From Platerodrilus igneus (taxonomy: Eukaryota > Arthropoda > Insecta > Coleoptera > Lycidae), in assembly GCA_036346225.1 (NCBI GenBank), contig JARFIW010001178.1:124001-188000 (forward strand): 64,000 bases of DNA, read 5' to 3'. Under the pieces are notes generated by a model. The model was not told where the DNA came from and searched no databases. It saw nothing but the letters and a program-made list of their open reading frames with translations. This document shows, piece by piece, positions 56,538 through 64,000 of the stretch (position 1 is its first letter; every line of letters starts with the position of its first letter). Position numbers and translations under genes: made by a program.

Positions 56538-58394
56538 TCAAAATTTACCGTGACACAGTTTTCTGTGTTTCCTCAAAGTTCCCACCAAATGTGTATGCCG
56601 ATTCAATAAGGCATGCGTTAGTTTTACACTAGTATAAAAGTTATCAGTATAAATAGTACGTCTAACATCTAACAAATTATTTGTTAGGTTGAACACAACA
56701 CTCTTCGCACTTGATTTGTTCCCCACTTTATCATTTCCACAATATACTTGTAAATCATAGGTATATCCAGCATCCAAACACAGTTTATAAACTTTTACAC
56801 CAAATTTGTTATTATTCTTTATGTATTGCCTAAACGACAATCGTCCCCTAAAAAGAACAAGTGTTTCGTCAACACAGACTTGTTCTCTTGGTACCATAAT
56901 TTGTTGAAAATTCATCAACAATTTATCTAAAAGGGGTTTTAGTTTGTACAACCTAAGTTGTTTTGTTACCTATTTCATTGTCGTTGAAATGCAAATTAGC
57001 AAGCAGCAACTCAAAACGGTTAAGAGACATATAATTCTGTATTTGACTTTTACATACTGGAATTTTAACCAATATAATCGCAAAGTTGGTTTTCAATCCC
57101 ATCCAGATAAGAATGACCAGAAATATCGTTATTTCCTCACTAGGGGTATCTTTATATTTATGAATTCCAGCTTTTGGACTATGTTCACCTACACATAACT
57201 TTTGGTGTGCATATCTATTCATTTCCAATACAATCAACTCTATAATATCATCAGAAACCATTAGTTTGAAAAAATCAATTGGTTTTTGTCCGACATTTCA
57301 AAAACCTGTTCTTTGATTCCAGAATTTTGACAACTAAATTCTGTTTTTTAACTTTTTGCCATCTACATTTTCTCATGACAAGGATTCATCATCCTTTGCA
57401 ATAATTTCTCCTTCATCGGAGAAATTTTCATCATCCAGTAAGCAATACTGAGCAATAATACTTTCAATTGTTTCTTCCACTTTACCAGATTGTAAATTAT
57501 GCATTTGCGACGTTGAAGGTTTATTCTGCATATTTTCTAACATTTTAGGCTTTTTTTGAATAGGTATACTTTTCTAAGAAGCAGAACTGCTAAATTGCGC
57601 TTCATTGAACATGTTAACTATCTAGTTAAAAAATCACATCAGACAATGGGTTTCATTATCCGCAATTCAACTAGTTTCTCAAATCCTTCCACTTTTCTAA
57701 CATTATATAATACATATATACGTTCTCGTCTGGAATATGCTTCAATTATATGGTGCTATGCTATACACATTAACTTACTGGAAAATGTTCAGAGAAAATT
57801 TTTGATGTTAGTTATGTTGCGTATTCAAGGCATTTACCCGCCTATTGGATATCCACATAACATTTTACTAGCTGCATTTAATGTTCATTTGTTACAAAAC
57901 CGTCGTTTTCTGCACTCCATAATATTTCTGAATAATATCCTTTCACTATCTCACTGCCCTACAATTCTCCATCAGATACAATTTTCTATACCCCGTCCTA
58001 ATTCTCGTAACCCTATCACGTTTCATTGTGTCATACCGCGTACTAATGTTCTTAAATTCTCCCCATTGCATGTAATCTGTTCTAATTACTCAAAAATTCA
58101 AACACAGTTAAACATTTTCTGCACCTCAATTAAAAATATTAAAGAAATTATATTAGCTAAATGAATTGTATTCACAATACCACTCACTTCCCCCACTATA
58201 ATAGTTATTTTTATTTATCTTCTTTGTTTGTAGCTCTATCTTGTAAGTGGATTAATTTCTGTAAGATAGATGTAAAATAAGTAAATAAATAAATTCATCA
58301 TCACTACTGACCGCAAAGTCTTTATCGCGTACGCCTGATAAAAATTCTTCCACTAGTTTTTGTAAACGAGCTTGCTCTTTTTCATAAGACATTT
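56538..58394 (-). pseudogene. piggyBac-type transposase, N-terminal to catalytic part
   Basis: Starts at the ATG complementary to 58392-58394 with an acidic N-terminus (ending SSDDEF), interrupted at once by the LINE at 57587-58293. It resumes as SSSAS..KSIPIQKKP and an acidic region, then frames 57261-56953 and 56951-56538. Catalytic motifs: first Asp in REQVCVDETLVLFRGRLSFRQYI, second in RTIYTDNFYTSVKL. The third acidic residue and the C-terminal zinc domain are absent. The frame stops at 56538, next to the site where the LTR elements inserted (56522). Internal stops (for example near 57376) show it is dead. It was the original target of the nested stack. Confidence 0.85.
57587..58293 (+). 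mobile_element. 5'-truncated LINE (RT C-terminal region)
   Basis: A plus-strand frame to 58164 encodes the conserved region C-terminal to the reverse transcriptase of Jockey/RTE-like LINEs (HVNYLVKKSHQTMGFIIRNS...LYNTYIRSRLEYASIIWCYA...ENVQRKFL). It is followed by a short 3' UTR and an AAGTAAATAAATAAATT tail ending about 58293. The upstream end (about 57585) is inferred because the sequence left of it still reads as piggyBac on the other strand. No clear target duplication. Confidence 0.8.
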
Positions 58395-59201
58395 TAAATA
58401 CCTACTTTCTCAACCAAGTTCGAACATAAACTAAACAACACTGCATACTATTCAGTTACTTATAATATAAACTTATTTTGTTGACTAGTTTGTACAAGAA
58501 TATTCTTGTCTTTATTTGAGAAGCAAGTATGCATCTCAGCATAAGATAAACCATAAAGCTTATTGTGACCACAAGATGCACACGTGCATCTGAATTTAAA
58601 ATAGTTAAAAATAGCTATTATTGACGAAATTGAATTTGTTTTTAAGAAATATAAGTAAGAAATTAATTATTCTGAAACTTTTAATGATTTTGGCCTGACC
58701 AAACCCATTGTTAGTAATGCATTGTGGCACTTAACGTGTTAACTAACCGAGTGCACTTTTATGACTGACCTGATTTTTCACTTTGTTCACCATAGACATG
58801 CGACTTGCGCACTTCCATCATAATATATAACAGTATATAGTGTTGTTGAGGATAAGGAAGAAGTTTTAATATGAATGAAACTATTGTTCTATGATATTGA
58901 AATAAGCAGTCAATATGCCTTCCTATATTAGAGGATGTCCGAAAGTTATGGCATCTAAATGTAGCATATTATGTGTAGACGATGAGATCGCGAATTAGTT
59001 CATCATACTTTTGATCCTAATTAAGTGAACTCTAATGGAAATGAGTTTCATACCCTTGTATGTTCTATGGAATAAAACGCTTGCAGTTCTTATTCGTAGA
59101 CTTATTCAGTACAATATGAGATACCTGAAACTGTAAATACATAGAAGTTGATAAAACTGTTTACATATGTGCGGTTAAACTGCAAACTAACCGAATACGC
59201 C
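58395..59201. other. Flank right of the piggyBac gene
   Basis: Probably the piggyBac 5' region. On the minus strand TTAACACGTTAAGTGCCAC (about 58725-58743) has a TTAA followed by a PLE-like terminal pattern and may be its end. No second terminus was found. Nothing else recognised. Confidence 0.35.
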
Positions 59202-59825
59202 AAAAAGTGTCACCTGTGCACATGTGCACGGCAGTGTAAAAATTATATTACAAATGCGAGGGCGGGAAAAGATGCCCACAATACAAATAAAAAGAAATGC
59301 ATTTCCAACAAAAATAAACTTAGTGTCTAATAAACAATAGCTACAACAGAAGACCTTGTAGAACTCACTCACCGAGCTTAATCAAAAAGTGTCACCTCTG
59401 CACATGTACACGGCAGTGTAAAAATAATATTACAAATGTGAGGGCGGGAAAAGATGCCTACGAAACAAATAAAAGGAAATGCATTTTCAACATGCCCTCA
59501 GCCTTGAAAGTATTGACTTTCAACACTATATGCAAAAATAAACTTAGTGTCTAATAAGCAATAGCTACAACAGAAGACCTTGTAGAACTCACTCACCGAA
59601 CTTAACCAAAAAGTGTCACCTCTGCACATGTACACGGCAGTGTAAAAATAATATTACAAATGCGAGGGCGGGAAAAGATGCCTACGAAACAAATAAAAAG
59701 AAATGCATTTTCAACATGCCCTCAGCCTTGAAAGTATTGACTTTCAACAATACATACAAAAATAAACTTAGTGTCTAATAAATTACAACAACAGAAGACC
59801 CCGTAGAACTCACTCACTGAACGTA
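59202..59825. repeat. Tandem repeat of about 222 bp, three copies
   Basis: Units start with CAAAAAGTGTCACCT at 59202, 59383 and 59607. The first unit is 181 bp because it lacks the internal segment with ATGCCCTCAGCCTTGAAAG. The other two are about 222 bp and nearly identical. The right edge reaches the BEL/Pao pol stop, so the array is probably part of that element's 3' untranslated region or LTR. Confidence 0.85.
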
Positions 59826-59885
59826 AAACACAAGCAACACTGAACGTTTGCTGCTATTGGTAGTGGACAGATCTTGATGAATAGT

Positions 59886-60206
59886 GGTCGAATGATGAGG
59901 CGGCTCCGTGGCTTAGTGGTATGTGTGTGACTACTACGCCCAAGGTCCCGGGTTCGAATCTCGACACGGTCTGCTTGAAAAATGTTAGGCGAGCTTTTTT
60001 CACAAAAATACACCCTCGTTCGAATGAGAGGTAAAATGGAGGTCCCGTGTGTGAGTGTTGTCACGCACGTTAAAGATCCCTACCTTGCTTGGAACAGCAA
60101 AGGTTCGGCAAAATTCCAAATTTTCCAGGTAAAAAAAACTCGCTTCCTGGCCAATGTAGTACCTTCGGGTGGAGCATTGGAAAATCACATGTAAGGTCGA
60201 ATGATG
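59886..60206 (+). mobile_element. tRNA-derived SINE with 12-bp target duplication
   Basis: 59898-60194 (297 bp) lies between perfect GGTCGAATGATG copies (59886-59897 and 60195-60206). The head has RNA polymerase III boxes: A box TGGCTTAGTGGT (about 59909) and B box GGTTCGAATCT (about 59951). The tRNA-like head folds poorly in its acceptor stem, as expected for a SINE and not a working tRNA. The body contains ACGCACGTTAAAGATCCCT. It inserted in the BEL/Pao pol fragment. Mobilisation would need a partner LINE. Confidence 0.85.
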
Positions 60207-60827
60207 TCTTGGGGAAGTGCGAATAGATGCGTCTCTATGGATATTATTTTTTTGAGGCTTCAGTTTGGAAACACGGCCTAGCTTCCATTAGAGATTGTCC
60301 TCCTTTATTACTGCACGGATTCCATCCTTAAGTTTAGATCCCTGTGTTTGCCACATACTGTAATGCTACAGTTCAGCAACATATTTTTTGCACACCAGCG
60401 TGTCCAGAGATGCTGTTGAAATGGCTGGATCTTTCGATGTACAGAAAGTCTTTATGTAGGTATCTCTTGAACAGTGGAATCAGGTGCTGATAGTATAGAG
60501 TGCCCGATGAGGAAGTGGTCAGGTGTTAGAGAAACAAGATCATTGAGGTCTGCAGATGATGACAAGGACAAAAGACCTGTATTAATAGTATACAAAGCTC
60601 TTCATAGTTGAGTAAAGCGCTATAAGCAACAACTTTAATGAAATGTTTACAAGACTGTGCCGGCTTTCGAGAGACCACCAAAATTTGGTTCTGTGGCAGA
60701 ATAAAATGTCAAGCGAACCCTTCACAAGAAGCAAATATAACGATAAATGAGCCGTCGTTTATTAGAAATGCATCAAGCGCACGTAACTCTGATTTAACCC
60801 CAACAAAATTTGTTCCATTATCAGAAT

Positions 60828-61206
60828 AAATTTGTTAGAACAAAAAATAGTGGTCAATTTTTTATAAAGTTTTACTTAACCTATCGAGAATTCTTATATA
60901 ACAGTAACAATCTCAGGGTAAGGTTGGGATGGAAAACGGCTTTTAGAAAAAGAAAACTCTTAAGACTTTTTAGATAACTGAGTTTCGACCCACGGTCGCA
61001 TGAGATTGGGTCAATGGGATTAGTAAAGTTGGAAAATAAAATAAGGACGCCACCTAAATTTTTTATAATGCAACTGACTGAATCAAATTGCGAGAAAAGG
61101 AAAATTTGGATACCTAAATTATCACTAACCACTTTAAATACAAAGTTTGATTACCACATATATGTTACTTACTTCTGTTCTTCTTCTGCACTGAACTAAC
61201 GAAATT
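60828..61206 (-). mobile_element. 369-bp solo LTR in the BEL/Pao integrase
   Basis: 60833-61201 is flanked by AAATT (60828-60832 and 61202-61206), and its removal rejoins the integrase text RPGIY/SDNGTNF. Plus-strand ends are TGTTAGAAC...GAACTAACG. On the minus strand it shares GGTGGCG(T)CC, GACCCAATCTCATGCG and AAGAGTTTTCTTT(G/T)TCTAAA.GCCGTTTTCCAT with the solo LTR at 52165-54040. A TATA box (GTTATATAAGAA) lies near 60890-60905. Confidence 0.8.
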
Positions 61207-61319
61207 CCAGGGCGGCTCTGAAACATAAATGCTACCAACAAAGATACTCTTTATATCTTATGATCCTGTATAAGCACGAAATCTTTATTTTAGTTTCAAT
61301 TAGTTTTCATTGTATCATT

Positions 61320-61557
61320 TGTAAGCTCCCCGGCCTAAGGAATAACACTTGGATAGGTATTGCAGCAATTTATTTATATTATAACACAATTAGGTGAATC
61401 TCAACGCAGACGATGTTATACTCAAAAGCCGCGCGGGAACTAACTGACTGGCGGCGCTGCATGCAAGCAGGTTCACTGTCACGCCATCTAATGACGCTTA
61501 CACTCGGCCATTCTACTAAGGCATCGCCCACGATGACAACAATATTTCAGTATAACA
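61320..61557 (-). repeat. Gypsy-B 3' LTR
   Basis: Plus-strand ends TGTAAGCTCCCC...CAGTATAACA. On the minus strand it has a GC-rich middle and AATATAAATAAATT near its 3' part as polyadenylation region. The boundary assignment lacks the second LTR for comparison. Confidence 0.6.
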
Positions 61558-61604
61558 ATAAAACCCTAGTAAACATTAGAATGAATTTTTGAACATACAA
61601 AATA

Positions 61605-61976
61605 TTAAAACAAATCATACTCTTGTAAATACGCTGGTTTCTTTATGATACGTTTACTCTTAGCACCACTTACATTATTCCCTTCCGCACTTGCAATATT
61701 TTCACTATCAACTATCTGTGCCTTTTTCGCATCCGTAGTATTAATTTCTTCTGGCTCTTCATAATCACTGGTTTCTGTTTCCGGTAAATTTTCGTCTTCT
61801 TCATCAGTTACATCATCTTCAGGATTTTTGTAAATTTTCAATTGACTTACATGTGCTGTAGTAGTATACCGCCGTCCTTGAATTCCTTCGATACTCGCAA
61901 TACGATATGTATTCGCCGGTAGTACTTCGGTAATAATATATGGTCCGCGGTAACGTTTTTGAGTTTTTGTACTTTC
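61605..61976 (-). CDS. pol: Gypsy-B integrase C-terminus and tail
   Basis: The frame continues from the solo LTR junction: ESTKTQKRYRGPYIITEVLPANTYRI (GPY/F module), AHVSQLKIYKNPEDD, an acidic stretch and a terminal KSKRIIKKPAYLQEYDLF typical of gypsy pol ends. No stop inside. With the part right of 63792 it forms one uninterrupted frame once the solo LTR is set aside. Confidence 0.85.
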   Translation of the reverse strand, partial: ESTKTQKRYRGPYIITEVLPANTYRIASIEGIQGRRYTTTAHVSQLKIYKNPEDDVTDEEDENLPETETSDYEEPEEINTTDAKKAQIVDSENIASAEGNNVSGAKSKRIIKKPAYLQEYDLF

Positions 61977-63792
61977 ACCTTGTAGCCTTTTTCTATTCCG
62001 ATTTAGTTTAACGAGAAATTCCGATAATTAGAAATGGAGCCCACGGCAAATTAAGATGGAAGGTGGCTCTAAGTTGAGGAAATCTCAAAGGCAAAGCGGC
62101 TAGTCGAACTATATGCTCTGGGTAGAGAATGAGCTGTGGGTCGGGGTGTAATTGCAACCACTAATAATAAAAATAAGGCGCCACCGTATTTTTTTATACT
62201 GAGAAGACCTAATACAAGTCCCTTGTACAAGGCAAATGCGGAAACCTTTTTTCTATAACCGCTATATAATTTTTAAAGACCTCCTAATCTTTAAAGTATC
62301 TTACCTTATGGCTCGACCTTGACCTTAGCAATCCTCCATTGCACCTGTGAACAAATTAAACAAAGAAAAGCACTGTTTGTGCATTCAAACTCAAAAATAA
62401 TTAAATACAATCAGAATCGACTTTCATTCCTCTTAAATAAAAGATAGTCTTTAGTCCGAAAATAAGAATCTATTCTTTTTGGTATCCAATAAAGTAATTT
62501 TTTTACAAAAAATATGTCTTCCTTTATAAGTTAATTTAAATTAGGAAGAGTTAATTACAATGGTACTGAATATATCCGTACCAATTACTATTTAATGAAG
62601 TTTATATAACAAATTGACAAAGCATAAAATTGCTTATTTATAGAAAGAGTTAATTATGGTAAATTTACCTTAATTTCACAGTAAATAATTACAGATAATT
62701 GTTCATAAAATATCAAATGTAGAAATTTAATTTCTAAAGGTTCAAAGTTTTAAGAATTTACTTTATCTAATTAGTAGTGACATCTTCTGATGTTTCATTG
62801 AGTTAATAAAAGAATTTGTAGGAACAAATTACAGATTCATATCGTATAACTACGAAAAATATAATTGAGGTCTGTCCTTGACCTGTTCAAAGTTAACACA
62901 AGTCGGTTAAAGTAAAATTTATCTCGTTTCTACGTCGACAGTTCAAACAACATACGAATATAATTTTTTGTACATACCAGAACTCCAATTTGCACCTAAA
63001 TACTTGCTTGAAAGCTGATGCATGTATTAACAACGGAAAATTCCATTCCAAACAAACAGCTGCGCTGCATACTGAAAAATACGTCACTTGGCCTTCGTTA
63101 TCTGCGTTTCAATTTACAGATGTTCCAGGAGTAATTCACACCATAAGAAAGCAAATGTTGTTTGTAATTAACTTGAATAAATTATAAATGTGATTCCATA
63201 TTATACAAGAATAGAATTGTTTTCATTTAATTTTCGTATGAATACCATTCAGAAAGGTTGCTTATTTATAATTTACGTTGGAATATATTTTAAAATAAAT
63301 TATTCCCAAAGTTACATGTTCCTAATGGTCTTTTTAACAAAAACTTCATCGTTCTTCACGACTGGTTTCAACACAAAAATGGACCATCCAAAACAATTTA
63401 TGAAGATAGCATACACGTGCAATCTTCCATCGTGCACGCTTCCAACAGCAAAAATCAATGACGGACATCGCTCCTAAGAACAACTTTCGACCTGCTTGAA
63501 CCCCAGCTGTGTTAGAAGTGCCGGCCGAGCTTGTCGCTGCCTAGTAACAAAGTTACCTTGCAGTTATTGAGTAGAGGGGGCTTTAAGAAGGATACCAAAC
63601 AAAAGCTTTTATATTGTCTCCGTAGAATTTAACTTTTAACATGAACTAAATACTAGTTCTTTATTGGACAATCGATGTTATTAAATTAAGTGGATTGGAT
63701 AACATTATAATGTATTATATTATTTAATATTTAATAAAAGGATTGATTATACAGATATATATATTAGGTGGAAAATAAAATTGCTACAACCT
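61977..63792 (-). mobile_element. 1808-bp solo LTR in gypsy-B integrase
   Basis: 61981-63788 has plus-strand ends TGTAGCC...TTGCTACA (perfect TGTAGC/GCTACA termini) and is flanked by ACCT (61977-61980, 63789-63792; AGGT on the coding strand). On the minus strand it carries a splice-like exon (62344-62305), AAGGTTTCCGCAT, AAAAAATACGGTGGCGCC, and CTCATTCTCTACCCAGAGC. That order matches the solo LTR at 52165-54040. No coding interior. Confidence 0.88.
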
Positions 63793-64000
63793 GTGGAAAT
63801 CGGAATTTTACGCATAAACACAATATCACCAACGTCGCACGAAATTCCTGCCCATCTTCGTAAATCATGTCGTTGTTTACTAACTTGTTGGTTTTCACGT
63901 AGTATTTCACGAATCTCATTTTGAATTGTCAGTGGCGGCGTCCACTCGGGATCATTATCCACCTGGACTACTTTCGATAATTTATCCTCCTCTCGAAAGT
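63793..64000 (-). CDS. pol: Gypsy-B integrase, continuing beyond the window
   Basis: Minus-strand frame with EWTPPLTIQNEIREILRENQ, RHDLRRWAGISCDVGDIVFMRK and ISTG at the solo LTR junction. This is the helical segment between integrase core and GPY/F module. The core itself lies right of 64000. Open to the window edge. Confidence 0.75.

Larger units (their letters stand above)
59810..61319 (-). pseudogene. pol: BEL/Pao integrase C-terminal region
   Basis: On the minus strand, with frame changes, the motif series of BEL/Pao integrase is readable. There is SRPGIYSDNGTNFVG (split by the solo LTR at 60833-61201), a QPF..HLWTRW-like block, DLNDLVSLTPDHFLIGHSIL (about 60500-60560), IKEDNL.WKLGRV (about 60270-60300) and the terminal KICPLPIAAN (about 59850-59880). 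The last block is separated from the rest by the SINE at 59898-60194. The core second Asp is in SDNGTNF. Stops (for example a TGA in the FA.HF segment) and frameshifts show decay. RT and protease are not in the window, because gypsy-B replaces the sequence right of 61319. Confidence 0.8.
61316..64000 (-). mobile_element. Gypsy-B, partial LTR retrotransposon
   Basis: A 238-bp 3' LTR (61320-61557) followed inward by a minus-strand pol 3' end, continuing past the right edge of the window. The left target duplication should be CATT or similar, but the partner end is not visible. The pol is split by a 1808-bp solo LTR. Confidence 0.75.

Noticed and set aside
57385..57395. ATTCATCATC near 57386 as target duplication of the LINE (matches the flank at 58292)
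   Set aside because: The sequence between 57395 and 57586 still reads as acidic piggyBac N-terminus on the minus strand, so the LINE does not begin there. The match reflects repeated Asp-Asp-Glu codons.
59898..59975. A genuine tRNA gene
   Set aside because: A and B boxes are present, but the acceptor stem pairs poorly. The unit continues for about 220 bp and is bracketed by a 12-bp target duplication, so it is a SINE head.

Overview
The window is animal DNA, most likely from an insect. The evidence is AT-rich sequence, short canonical introns, arthropod-type core promoters (TATA plus TCAGT initiator), and a dense population of insect-type transposable elements: gypsy/errantivirus, mdg1-like gypsy, BEL/Pao, Tc1/mariner-like, hAT, piggyBac, LINE and tRNA-SINE. 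I see no intact ordinary host gene. One multi-exon tyrosine-recombinase-like gene is the best candidate for a former host-type gene. Nearly everything else recognisable is mobile DNA in various stages of decay. A 5-base N gap sits at 20912-20916.

Layout. 0-1 kb: duplicated piggyBac C-terminal debris. 1.5-2.4 kb: a truncated, frameshifted zinc-finger gene. 3.1-4.1 kb: a Tc1/mariner-like transposase with a 60-bp intron. 6.7-17.6 kb: a plus-strand tyrosine-recombinase-like gene whose exons (6730-8805, 9456-9611, 17378-17622) join in phase. Its last large intron was hit by an antisense gypsy element (gypsy-A, 10655-15566, 308-bp LTRs, ATAT duplication). 19-20 kb: remnant of a ZMYM/TTF-type hAT-like gene. 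21.6-23.6 kb: BED-finger hAT transposase with a 71-bp intron. 25.2-31.1 kb: mdg1-like gypsy (gypsy-C, 354-bp LTRs, tRNA-Arg-type primer site, GTTG duplication) with a small predicted N-myristoylated membrane ORF. 35.0-36.3 kb: a 1.3-kb GTGCGC alternating purine-pyrimidine tract.

36.6-58.4 kb is a stack of nested insertions at a damaged piggyBac copy. First a long-LTR element with gag but no pol (36639-45679, ACGC duplication) inserted. Then an errantivirus-type endogenous retroelement with gag, pol and a 5'-truncated env (45685-56518, CGCA duplication) landed on the edge of that duplication. The errantivirus pol is itself split by a 1876-bp solo LTR (52165-54040, CTAT duplication). A 5'-truncated LINE sits inside the piggyBac coding region.

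59.2-64 kb is a second stack on a minus-strand BEL/Pao pol fragment. It carries a tRNA-derived SINE with a perfect 12-bp duplication, a 369-bp solo LTR (AAATT), and a further gypsy element (gypsy-B) that runs off the window and is split by a 1808-bp solo LTR (AGGT).

The most unusual signals are these. (i) Long LTRs of several unrelated insertions share a block centred on a GGTGGCGCC motif, and three carry a 40-47 nt exon-like segment with splice-site consensus on both sides. (ii) The errantivirus has LTRs identical except for one TA unit, yet a badly damaged interior. (iii) The 9-kb element has a complete replication architecture but only gag. (iv) The recombinase gene is broken by substitutions and indels yet keeps consistent splice phases. 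Many other frameshifts lie in homopolymers, so some may be assembly errors.
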